A stretch of DNA of 64,000 nucleotides from an uncultured Prevotellaceae bacterium (GTDB taxonomy: Bacteria; Bacteroidota; Bacteroidia; Bacteroidales; Bacteroidaceae). Both the position numbers and the translations under genes were made by a program. This document shows, one piece after another, positions 43,569 through 51,457 of this stretch. The notes beneath the pieces were generated by a model. It worked only from the letters and a program-made list of their open reading frames with translations, was not told the DNA's origin and did no database searches. The DNA is taken from the NCBI GenBank assembly GCA_946402905.1, contig CAMIYC010000002.1, positions 1-64,000 of the forward strand, written 5' to 3'. The number at the start of each line of letters is the position of its first letter. Position 1 is the first letter of the stretch.

Positions 43569-46121
43569 ATGGATAGTCAGCAAACCTACTCTTACGAAGA
43601 GGCGTTCCAGGCTTCTTTGAAATATTTTGGTGGCGATGAGCTCGCTGCGCGCGTATGGGTCAACAAATATGCGATGAAAGACAGCTCCGGCCATATTTAT
43701 GAATGCTCGCCAGAGGATATGCACTGGCGTATAGCAAGGGAAATCGCCCGGATAGAAGAAAAATATGCCAACCCGGTCAAGGTGGAGGATATCTTCCATC
43801 TGCTCGACCATTTCAGATATGTCGTGCCGGCAGGCAGCCCCATGACGGGTATCGGCAATGACCATCAGGTGGCTTCCCTCTCCAATTGCTTTGTCATCGG
43901 TCTCGACGGCAATGCCGATTCTTACGGAGCCATCATGCGTATCGACGAAGAGCAGGTGCAGCTGATGAAACGTAGAGGTGGTGTGGGGCACGACCTCTCT
44001 CATATACGACCCAAAGGTTCGCCGGTCAACAACTCTGCTCTGACAAGTACCGGACTGGTGCCGTTCATGGAGCGTTATAGCAACTCCACCCGTGAGGTGG
44101 CACAAGACGGACGCCGGGGTGCTCTGATGCTCTCCGTCAGCATCAAACATCCCGACAGCGAGGCGTTCATCGACGCCAAGATGACTGAAGGTAAAGTGAC
44201 GGGAGCGAATGTGTCGGTGCGCATCGACGACGAATTCATGAAAGCTGCTATTGAAGACCGCGACTATGTACAGAGATTCCCGATAGAAGGACCGGAAGTC
44301 AGCTACCGGAAGACGGTAAGGGCCAAGGAATTGTGGGGAAAGATTGTACACAATGCCTGGAAAAGCGCTGAGCCGGGAGTCTTGTTCTGGGATACCATCA
44401 TCCGGGAGAGTATACCCGACTGCTATGCAGACTTGGGATTCCGTACCATCTCGACCAATCCGTGTGGTGAAATACCGTTGTGCCCCTATGATTCGTGCCG
44501 CCTGCTCTCCATTAATCTTTATTCGTATGTGGAACACCCGTTTACCGACGAGGCCTATTTCAATTTCGACAAGTTCCGCCGCCATGTGGCGCTCGCACAG
44601 CGCATCATGGACGATATAGTGGACCTTGAACTGGAGAAGATCGTCAAGATCATGGAAAAGATCAAGGCCGACCCGCAAAGCGAGGAGGTCAAGAGCGCAG
44701 AGTATCATCTGTGGGAGAAAATCTACGCCAAGAGCGGAAAAGGACGTCGCACAGGGGTGGGCATCACTGCTGAGGGCGATATGATCGCTGCGATGGGGCT
44801 GCGCTACGGCACCCAGGAAGCTACCGACCTCTCTGTGGAGGTGCACCGCACACTGGCTCTCGCGGCCTACCGCTCGTCTGTGCAAATGGCCAGGGAGCGT
44901 GGAGCCTTTGAGATATACGACGCTCAGCGTGAGGCCGCCAATCCTTTTGTGATGCGGCTCAGCGAGGCCGATCCTGAGCTCTACCAGGAGATGAAGAAAT
45001 ATGGACGCCGCAATATCGCATGTCTGACCATTGCACCTACAGGTACAACCAGTCTGATGACTCAGACCACCAGTGGCATAGAGCCGGTCTTCATGCCGGT
45101 ATACAAGCGCAGACGCAAGGTCAATCCGGGAGACACCAATGTACATGTCGATTTCGTAGATGAGGTGGGTGACTCCTTCGAGGAGTACATCGTCTATCAT
45201 CCCAAGTTCCTCACCTGGATGAAAGTGCAAGGCCTTGACACCGAAAAGCGATATTCACAGGAGGAAATTGATGCCCTCGTGGCTCGGTCGCCTTACTATA
45301 AAGCCACGGCCAATGACGTAGACTGGCTGATGAAGGTGAGGATGCAAGGCGCCATACAGAAATGGGTCGACCACTCCATCAGTGTGACGGTCAACCTGCC
45401 CAACAATGTGGATGAAGACTTGGTCAACCGCCTTTATGTCGAGGCTTGGCGTTCGGGCTGCAAGGGATGCACCATCTACCGTGACGGCAGCAGGGCCGGC
45501 GTGATGATCTCGGTCGACTCGAAGAAGAAAAAAGAATCCGCACCGGAGGAAAAGATCTGCAAGCATCCTGAGGTGACCGAGGTGAGACCCCAGACCCTGG
45601 AGTGCGATGTGGTGCGATTCCAGAACAACAAAGAGAAATGGGTGGCCTTCGTCGGACTGCTCGAAGGATATCCTTATGAGATATTCACTGGTCTGCAAGA
45701 CGACGAGGAGGGCATCGTACTGCCCAAGACGGTGACCAAAGGCAAAATCATCAAGCAGACCAACGAAGACGGATCGCATCGCTATGACTTCCAGTTTGAG
45801 AACAAACGTGGATACAAGACCACCGTTGAGGGCCTGAGTGAGAAGTTTAATCCCGAGTACTGGAATTATGCCAAACTGATCTCGGGTGTGCTGCGCTACC
45901 GCATGCCCATTGACCATGTGATCAAGTTGGTGGGCTCTCTGCAACTCAAGAGCGAGAGCATCAATACTTGGAAAAACGGTGTGGAGCGGGCTCTCAAAAA
46001 GTATATCGTAGACGGCACGCTGGCCAAAGGCAAGAAATGCCCGGAGTGTGGTCATGAGACGCTCGTCTATCAGGAGGGCTGTCTCATCTGCAAGAATTGC
46101 GGCGCCTCTCGGTGTGGGTAG
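43569..46121 (+). CDS. nrdJ: Adenosylcobalamin-dependent (class II) ribonucleotide reductase
   Basis: Reduces ribonucleotides to deoxyribonucleotides with a radical from adenosylcobalamin; works with or without oxygen. From ATG 43569 the protein has 850 residues. Blocks: PMTGIGNDHQVASLSNCFVIGLDG (active-site cysteine), RRGGVGHDLSHIRPKGSPVNN, STREVAQDGRRGALMLSV, TISTNPCGEIPLCPYDSC (catalytic NPCGE), TGTTSLMTQTTSGIEPVF, and the SGCKGCTIYRDGSR loop. The C-terminus is an extra zinc-ribbon-like tail (KCPECGHETLVYQEGCLICKNCG), usual for the NrdJ-like type with an added TSCPD domain. It is followed by folB after 33 bases. Confidence 0.92.
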   Translation: MDSQQTYSYEEAFQASLKYFGGDELAARVWVNKYAMKDSSGHIYECSPEDMHWRIAREIARIEEKYANPVKVEDIFHLLDHFRYVVPAGSPMTGIGNDHQVASLSNCFVIGLDGNADSYGAIMRIDEEQVQLMKRRGGVGHDLSHIRPKGSPVNNSALTSTGLVPFMERYSNSTREVAQDGRRGALMLSVSIKHPDSEAFIDAKMTEGKVTGANVSVRIDDEFMKAAIEDRDYVQRFPIEGPEVSYRKTVRAKELWGKIVHNAWKSAEPGVLFWDTIIRESIPDCYADLGFRTISTNPCGEIPLCPYDSCRLLSINLYSYVEHPFTDEAYFNFDKFRRHVALAQRIMDDIVDLELEKIVKIMEKIKADPQSEEVKSAEYHLWEKIYAKSGKGRRTGVGITAEGDMIAAMGLRYGTQEATDLSVEVHRTLALAAYRSSVQMARERGAFEIYDAQREAANPFVMRLSEADPELYQEMKKYGRRNIACLTIAPTGTTSLMTQTTSGIEPVFMPVYKRRRKVNPGDTNVHVDFVDEVGDSFEEYIVYHPKFLTWMKVQGLDTEKRYSQEEIDALVARSPYYKATANDVDWLMKVRMQGAIQKWVDHSISVTVNLPNNVDEDLVNRLYVEAWRSGCKGCTIYRDGSRAGVMISVDSKKKKESAPEEKICKHPEVTEVRPQTLECDVVRFQNNKEKWVAFVGLLEGYPYEIFTGLQDDEEGIVLPKTVTKGKIIKQTNEDGSHRYDFQFENKRGYKTTVEGLSEKFNPEYWNYAKLISGVLRYRMPIDHVIKLVGSLQLKSESINTWKNGVERALKKYIVDGTLAKGKKCPECGHETLVYQEGCLICKNCGASRCG

Positions 46122-46154
46122 TCTCTGACGAATGACATCAAACCACCAAAAGAA

Positions 46155-46532
46155 ATGACACTCGCACAAAGCCATATCTACCTGCACAATATGCGGCTTT
46201 ACGCTTATCACGGCGTATTGCCTCAGGAGCGTGTCGTGGGGGCGGAGTATGTGGTCAGTATCGATGTGGTGTGTGATGTCTCCAAGGCTGTGCAGACTGA
46301 CCAGGTGGATGATACGGTCAATTATGCCGTGCTGCGCAATATCGCAGAGAGAGAGATGGCTGAGCCTTCGAGTCTGCTGGAACATGTGGCGGGCAGGATC
46401 GCTCGTGCCGTAAGCCTCGCTTATCCGCAGGTGGAGGAGGTCGTGGTTGACATCAGAAAGGTGAGGCCTCCTTATGGAGGTGAGGATGACGGCGCTGGAG
46501 TAAAACTTCAATTTATTAATTCAAAGGACTGA
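46155..46532 (+). CDS. folB: Dihydroneopterin aldolase
   Basis: Splits dihydroneopterin to hydroxymethyl-dihydropterin and glycolaldehyde in folate synthesis. The 125-residue protein is standard in length. It shows IYLHNMRLYAYHGVLPQERVVGAEY (substrate-binding YHGVLPQE), VDDTVNYAVLRNIAE, SLLEHVAGRIARAV and VVVDIRKVRPPYGG. The tail ends with VKLQFINSKD. It lies between nrdJ (33 bases upstream) and the amidase (15 bases downstream) and is likely in the same transcript; both nrdJ and folB serve nucleotide supply. Confidence 0.93.
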   Translation: MTLAQSHIYLHNMRLYAYHGVLPQERVVGAEYVVSIDVVCDVSKAVQTDQVDDTVNYAVLRNIAEREMAEPSSLLEHVAGRIARAVSLAYPQVEEVVVDIRKVRPPYGGEDDGAGVKLQFINSKD

Positions 46533-46547
46533 TATCAAGAATAATAT

Positions 46548-48617
46548 ATGATTTCTAAGAAAATATTTTTCGTATGGGTAATCAGCTTGATAGGGGTGAT
46601 GACTGCTATGGCGGCCGACCATCGCTTCACGCTGGTCATCGATGCGGGTCATGGTGGAAAAGACTCTGGAGCCCCGGGAGCGGTGACTCAGGAAAAAACC
46701 ATCAACCTGAAAGTGGCACTCGCTTTCGGCAAGTATGTGGAGCGTAACTGCCCGGATGTGAGGGTTATCTATACGCGCACCACCGATGTGTATCTCACCC
46801 TGCAGGAGAGGGCCAATATCGCCAACCGCAATAAGGCCGACCTGTTTATTTCCATCCACACCAATGCGCTGGACAAAGGAAAAATCTCACGGGGATTCGA
46901 GACCTATACCCTTGGAATGCACCGTGCTGCAGACAACTTAAATGTGGCAAAGAGAGAGAATTCCGTCATCTTGATAGAGAAAAACTATAAGCAGCGATAT
47001 GCAGGCTTCGACCCCAACTCGTCGGAGAGTTATATCATGTTTGAGCTGATGCAGGACAAGAATATGGCCAACAGTGTAGAGCTGGCCAAGCTTATTCAGT
47101 CAGAGACATGTAGCTTTGCAGGAAGAGTGAACAAAGGCGTGCATCAGGCTGGTTTCCTCGTGCTGCGCGAGACCTCGATGCCAAGTTGTCTCGTCGAGCT
47201 GGGCTTTATCACCACTCCGGATGAGGAGCAGTTTCTCAACAGTACCGAGGGACAGGATAAGTTGGGCCATGGCATTTACAATGCTTTTGTGAAGTACAAA
47301 AAAAGGTATGGTAATACAAAAAACTTAGGGCAGAACGCAGAAAAAGACGAACCAGACACCCACCTGATGGCTGAAGAACTGACTACGCCGGCTCCTGTCG
47401 CTTCCGTCGCAAGGGCTGAGAAACCAGCTTCCGCTTCAAAGGTTGAAAGACCTGCTTCCGCCTCAAGGGTTGAAAGACCTGTTTCCGCCTCAAAGGTTGA
47501 GACACCTGCTAAACCTACAAAAAATGAGAACGTGGCTGCCGTCTCAAAGCACGACAAGAAAGAATCGGCCTCACTGCCTGTCACTCCAGCCACGAACCAA
47601 CCGGTACAAGCCATGGAACCGTTTGTCATGGAGGACACTTCCATCTTGGCTTCGCAGACGGAATTCGCACAGGCCATTCCTGTAAGAAAGCAGGAACCGT
47701 CGTTGACTCCTCCACCCCCAGTGCAGTCGACTCCTCCACCCCCAGTGCAGTTGACCCCTCCACCCCCAGTGCAGTCGACCCCTCTGCCTGCTGTACAGCC
47801 TACAACCCCATCTGCTCCTGTGGCGCAGACTCCAGCTCCGGCTGCGACACTTCCAACGAACAAAGTAAATCAGTCACCATCAACCCCTTCTTCTCCTTCT
47901 GTGTCATCAGGGCAAAGCGTGGCACTATCACAGACTCAGCTTTCCACTACTACCCCAAAGACCCAGACGCAACCTACACCATCTCAGCCCCAGCCTCAAC
48001 CCTCGACGACTCAACCCTCAAAGTCCCAGCCTCAACCTACACCATCTAAACCCCAGCCCTCTCAGCCTCAGACTCAGCCCTCTCAGCCTCAGACTCAGCC
48101 CTCTCAGCCTCAGACTCAGCCTACACCATCTAAACCCCAACCATCTCAGCCCCAGCCTCAGTCTCAACCTACGCCAGCTAAGCCTCAGCAGCCCTCTAAA
48201 ATACAGTCGCAACCTGCCCCATCTCAGCCACAACCCTCTCCATCTCAGATGGAAAAGAAAGATGCGGCTCCTGTAGCGGTTCCGTCGCCAGTGGCAGAAG
48301 TGGAACCTGTACCTCAAGATGCACTGCCTGGTGGGCGGCCTATTTTCAAGGTGCAGATAGCAGCCAGCAGCGTGCAGTTGGCTTCAGACGCTCCCCAGTT
48401 CATGGGTCTGAAAGGCGTGGAGATGTATGCAGAGAATGGCATGTTCAAATATACGGTGGGAGCTTCTCCTGATCTGGACGAGATCAACCGCCTCCGTAAA
48501 ACGGTGTCTGTCCAATTCCCTCAGGCTTTTGTGATCGCCTTCCGAGACGGTTATAAGATGAACATCTCAGAAGCCCTGAGAGAATACAAAAAGAATAAGG
48601 CTACGGTGCAACATTGA
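46548..48617 (+). CDS. N-acetylmuramoyl-L-alanine amidase with Pro/Gln repeat linker and C-terminal SPOR-like domain
   Basis: Cuts the bond between N-acetylmuramate and the peptide stem, helping daughter cells separate. The 689-residue protein has a signal peptide (about 1-24, ending MTAMAAD), a zinc amidase domain (about 27-245: VIDAGHGGKDSGAPG with the first His, RANIANRNKADLFISIHTNA, and MPSCLVELGFITTPDEEQF with the conserved Glu), a long linker of about 350 residues, and a C-terminal SPOR-like domain (FKVQIAAS, MFKYTVGASPDL, AFVIAFRDG). The linker has PASASKVER-type, TPPPPVQS-type and SQPQTQP-type repeats, each backed by DNA repeats. Linker length is likely variable between strains. Confidence 0.9.
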   Translation: MISKKIFFVWVISLIGVMTAMAADHRFTLVIDAGHGGKDSGAPGAVTQEKTINLKVALAFGKYVERNCPDVRVIYTRTTDVYLTLQERANIANRNKADLFISIHTNALDKGKISRGFETYTLGMHRAADNLNVAKRENSVILIEKNYKQRYAGFDPNSSESYIMFELMQDKNMANSVELAKLIQSETCSFAGRVNKGVHQAGFLVLRETSMPSCLVELGFITTPDEEQFLNSTEGQDKLGHGIYNAFVKYKKRYGNTKNLGQNAEKDEPDTHLMAEELTTPAPVASVARAEKPASASKVERPASASRVERPVSASKVETPAKPTKNENVAAVSKHDKKESASLPVTPATNQPVQAMEPFVMEDTSILASQTEFAQAIPVRKQEPSLTPPPPVQSTPPPPVQLTPPPPVQSTPLPAVQPTTPSAPVAQTPAPAATLPTNKVNQSPSTPSSPSVSSGQSVALSQTQLSTTTPKTQTQPTPSQPQPQPSTTQPSKSQPQPTPSKPQPSQPQTQPSQPQTQPSQPQTQPTPSKPQPSQPQPQSQPTPAKPQQPSKIQSQPAPSQPQPSPSQMEKKDAAPVAVPSPVAEVEPVPQDALPGGRPIFKVQIAASSVQLASDAPQFMGLKGVEMYAENGMFKYTVGASPDLDEINRLRKTVSVQFPQAFVIAFRDGYKMNISEALREYKKNKATVQH
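47427..47507 (+). repeat. In-frame 27-bp minisatellite (3 units) in the amidase gene
   Basis: Three near-identical 27-base units encode PASASKVER, PASASRVER and PVSASKVET. The unit length is a multiple of three, so gains or losses would keep the frame. Confidence 0.85.
47706..47777 (+). repeat. In-frame 24-bp minisatellite (3 units) in the amidase gene
   Basis: Three 24-base units (47706-47729, 47730-47753, 47754-47777) encode TPPPPVQS, TPPPPVQL and TPPPPVQS, nearly identical at base level. Confidence 0.85.
48057..48119 (+). repeat. In-frame 21-bp minisatellite (3 units) in the amidase gene
   Basis: Three 21-base units (48057-48077, 48078-48098, 48099-48119) are identical or nearly so and encode PSQPQTQ. 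Looser SQPQ/SKPQ repeats surround them. Confidence 0.85.
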
Positions 48618-48659
48618 TTGTCAAAAGTGTGTAACATTGATTATTAAACATATATATAG

Positions 48660-49583
48660 ATGAAAGGTTTTACAAAAGAAATCAAGATAGCCCTGGTCGC
48701 TATTGTGGGTATCGTCGTGCTCTTTTTCGGCATGAATTTCCTCAAGGGAGTCAATTTGTTTTCTTCAGACAATGTATATTACATCACATTCAGTAATATC
48801 AGCGGACTGACAGGGTCGAGCCCTATTATGGCTGATGGTTATCAGGTGGGCACCGTGAAGTCTATCAGCTATGATTTCGAAAAGCGGGGGCAGATACTTG
48901 CAGAAGTAGGCATCGACAAAAAACTGAAGATACCACAGGGCACTACTGCTGAGATTTCCAGCGACCTGCTGGGCAATGTGCAGGTAGACCTCATCCTGGG
49001 TGAGGAAGGAAACGGCATACTCGAACCCCTGAGCACCATCGACGGCATGCTTAATGCTGGAGCTCTGGGGCAGGTGAAAAACATGGTGCCGCAGATCGAG
49101 AAGATGCTGCCTAAGGTAGACTCCATACTGGCCAGTGTGAATGCGCTGTTGGCCGATCCTGCTATAGGCAGTACGCTGAAGAATGCAGAGTATGTGACGA
49201 AAGACCTGACCGTCACTACCGGTGAACTCAATACGCTGATGGCAGGACTCAACAAGGCTGTGCCCGGTATGATGTCCAAGGCCGACGGTGTGCTCGACAA
49301 TGCCAGCGCTACCATGGGCAATGCTGCCCGCGTGACCGACAACCTGTCAAAACTTGATTTGGAGGGCACGCTTGCAGAGCTTTCCACCACGCTGGAGAAC
49401 TTGAAAACCTTCACAGCCAAACTGAACGATAACCAGGGCTCACTCTCGCTTCTGATGAACGACCCGTCGCTCTATCATAACCTGAATTCCACTATCGCAC
49501 ATGCCGATTCGCTGATGGTCAACCTGCGTGAGCATCCCAAGAGATACGTACATTTCTCTGTGTTTGGAAAGAAGGATAAATAA
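48660..49583 (+). CDS. MCE/MlaD family protein
   Basis: Probably takes part in moving lipids between inner and outer membranes. The 307-residue protein has an N-terminal anchor (IALVAIVGIVVLFFGMNFLKGVNL), one MCE domain (about 40-120: YYITFSNISGLTGSSPIMADGYQVGTVKSI, then KIPQGTTAEISSDLLGNVQVDL), and a helical C-terminal half (NTLMAGLNKAVPGMMSKADGVLDNASATMG) that forms the needle or collar in this family. It starts 42 bases after the amidase. Partner permease and ATPase (MlaE, MlaF) are not in the window. Confidence 0.88.
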   Translation: MKGFTKEIKIALVAIVGIVVLFFGMNFLKGVNLFSSDNVYYITFSNISGLTGSSPIMADGYQVGTVKSISYDFEKRGQILAEVGIDKKLKIPQGTTAEISSDLLGNVQVDLILGEEGNGILEPLSTIDGMLNAGALGQVKNMVPQIEKMLPKVDSILASVNALLADPAIGSTLKNAEYVTKDLTVTTGELNTLMAGLNKAVPGMMSKADGVLDNASATMGNAARVTDNLSKLDLEGTLAELSTTLENLKTFTAKLNDNQGSLSLLMNDPSLYHNLNSTIAHADSLMVNLREHPKRYVHFSVFGKKDK

Positions 49584-49959
49584 TTCTCTTAAATACTCTA
49601 ATTTAAAAAGAGTATAAATAAGAGAGTCGTGATAAATTACTTTATCCAAATCACGGAAATGCCTATGGCAGAAAGATTTCTGCTGTGCAGAGAATGGGCA
49701 TAAACAGGGCGTACCCTGATTGTGGATTCTGCTGCAAAATGCGATAAGTCAACGACTTGTAAATTTGCAAATGTTAAATATTTTTCAGTCTTTTGGCGTG
49801 GGTGATAAAATCCCATCATAGAGCATTTTACACGTTTTGGTTGATGTGATTATAAAAAAGCCGATTTGTACAAGCAAAAAAAAATTGCGATATTTGCATT
49901 CGAATTTGAGAGGAAGGAATTATCTATACCTTAAAAGAAGTATCTCTAAAGATTAGTTA
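49584..49959. other. AT-rich gap before dnaA
   Basis: No credible gene in 376 bases. Just after the MCE stop an imperfect inverted repeat (CTCTTAAATACTCT with AGAGTATAAATAAGAG, about 49586-49624) may end transcription. TTATCCAAA (from 49642) and TGTGGATTC (near 49719) resemble single DnaA boxes but with mismatches; they are not clustered, so no origin is claimed. The dnaA promoter is at 49865-49896. Confidence 0.55.
49865..49896 (+). promoter_or_regulatory. Probable promoter of dnaA
   Basis: TTTG at 49865-49868 and GATATTTG at 49889-49896 are spaced by 20 bases. The -7 box differs from TAnnTTTG at its first base. The ATG at 49960 leaves a leader of about 57 bases. Confidence 0.5.
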
Positions 49960-51369
49960 ATGAAAGTAAGTCCCGCAGAGCTATGGGAAAGAAGCCTACA
50001 GTTGATAAAAGGCAACGTCTCAGAGCAGCAATATGAAACATGGTTCAAGCCAATCGTCTTCGAGTCGTACTCGCCTGCGACGCTGACGCTTTTGGTTCAG
50101 GTGCCCAGCCCGTTTGTGTATGAGTACCTGGAGGAGAACTTTGTGGATTTGATTGGTAAGGTACTTACGCGTGTGTTTGGCAAGAATGTGCGTCTGGCCT
50201 ATCGTGTCATCACCGACAAGACTAATCATAAAGCGATGGTGCTGCAGTCCGACCCGGCAGCCGAGAGCATCGAAAAACCGCAGCCTCAGACCAAGGGCAA
50301 CCAACCCTATAGTGTGCTCGACACGGTGCAGCTGCAGCAGGTCGACCCACAGCTCAATCCTCATCAGACCTTTGAGAATTTTATTGAGGGCACCAGCAAC
50401 AAGCTGCCACGTGCCGTGGGGCTTTCCATCGCCGAGCATCCTTCCACCACCCAGTTCAACCCGATGTTTATCTATGGACCTTCGGGGTGCGGCAAGACAC
50501 ATCTAATCAACGCTATTGGTATCCGTGTCAAGCAACTTTACCATGAGAAGCGTGTGCTCTATATCAGTGCCCGTCTTTTCCAGGTGCAATATACCAATGC
50601 GGTGAGGTATAATACCCTCAACGACTTCATCAATTTCTATCAGACGATTGATGTGCTGATTGTGGATGATATCCAGGAATGGATGACGGCTCAGAAGACA
50701 CAGGACACCTTCTTCCATATTTTCGATCATCTCTATCGCATCGGCAAGCGCATTATTCTGGCTTGCGACCGCCCGCCCGTTGACCTGAAAGGCATGAACG
50801 AGCGTCTGCTCACTCGATTCAGCTGTGGACTGATTGCTGAGTTGGAGAAACCTAATGTGGAACTCTGTGTGGATATCCTTCACGCCAAGATACGCCGTGA
50901 CGGACTGGCTATTCCAGAGGATGTGGTGCAGTTTATTGCCGAGACTGCCAATGGCAGCGTGCGCGACCTGGAGGGCGTGGTCAACTCCTTGATGGCCTAC
51001 TCCGTGGTTTACAACCGCAATATCGATATCAGTCTCGCCGAGACGGTCATGAAGCGTTCGGTCAAGATGGACAACAACCCGCTGACCATCGATGATATCC
51101 TTAGCAAGGTATGCAGCCATTTCCGTGTGACCGTGGAGGAGGTGAGCGGCAAGAGCCGCAAGCACACGCTCGTAGTGGCCCGTCAGGTGTCGATGTACCT
51201 CGCTCAGAAGCATACCAAGATGCCGGCCTCACGCATCGGCAAACTCATAGCCGGGCGTGACCACAGCACCGTGATCCATAGCTGTGAGAAGGTAGAGGAG
51301 CGCATGAAGACCGATACGGCTTTCTGCGACGAAATCGCCAGCATAGAAAATGCGTTCAGGCTCAAGTGA
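49960..51369 (+). CDS. dnaA: Chromosomal replication initiator DnaA
   Basis: Opens the replication origin and also acts as a transcription factor. The 469-residue protein has the N-terminal domain (LWERSLQLIKGNVSEQQYETWFKPI), the AAA+ domain with Walker A GPSGCGKTH (about residue 172), Walker B VLIVDDIQE, an arginine-finger area (LLTRFSCGLIAELEKP), and the DNA-binding domain 4 (RKHTLVVARQVSMYLAQKH, then the DnaA signature GRDHSTVIHSCEKV). A linker of about 40 residues with Gln and Pro separates domains 1 and 3. It has its own promoter and is followed by an unrelated arabinofuranosidase. Confidence 0.96.
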   Translation: MKVSPAELWERSLQLIKGNVSEQQYETWFKPIVFESYSPATLTLLVQVPSPFVYEYLEENFVDLIGKVLTRVFGKNVRLAYRVITDKTNHKAMVLQSDPAAESIEKPQPQTKGNQPYSVLDTVQLQQVDPQLNPHQTFENFIEGTSNKLPRAVGLSIAEHPSTTQFNPMFIYGPSGCGKTHLINAIGIRVKQLYHEKRVLYISARLFQVQYTNAVRYNTLNDFINFYQTIDVLIVDDIQEWMTAQKTQDTFFHIFDHLYRIGKRIILACDRPPVDLKGMNERLLTRFSCGLIAELEKPNVELCVDILHAKIRRDGLAIPEDVVQFIAETANGSVRDLEGVVNSLMAYSVVYNRNIDISLAETVMKRSVKMDNNPLTIDDILSKVCSHFRVTVEEVSGKSRKHTLVVARQVSMYLAQKHTKMPASRIGKLIAGRDHSTVIHSCEKVEERMKTDTAFCDEIASIENAFRLK

Positions 51370-51397
51370 CGTTGGAAAGGTTAATGTATGTAAATAT

Positions 51398-51429
51398 CAC
51401 TTTTATTCCGGATAAAAAGTGTAATTTTA
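51398..51429 (+). promoter_or_regulatory. Inverted repeat and -7-like box before the arabinofuranosidase gene
   Basis: CACTTTT (51398-51404) and AAAAGTG (51415-51421) form an inverted repeat with a 10-base centre. It touches TAATTTTA (51422-51429), one base off TAnnTTTG. The arrangement suggests an operator overlapping the promoter. The ATG is at 51458. Confidence 0.35.
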
Positions 51430-51457
51430 CAACCAAAACCTACTAACAACACTTTAT

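Noticed and set aside
43554..45230. 558-codon open frame on the minus strand opposite nrdJ
   Set aside because: The plus frame carries every class II reductase motif; the minus frame has no recognisable domain and an odd residue mix. It is a by-product of GC-rich third codon positions.
45255..46511. 418-codon open frame on the minus strand over the nrdJ end and folB
   Set aside because: It crosses two well-supported plus-strand genes and has no motif.
49584..49959. Origin of replication upstream of dnaA
   Set aside because: Only isolated, mismatched DnaA-box-like strings are present; no cluster.
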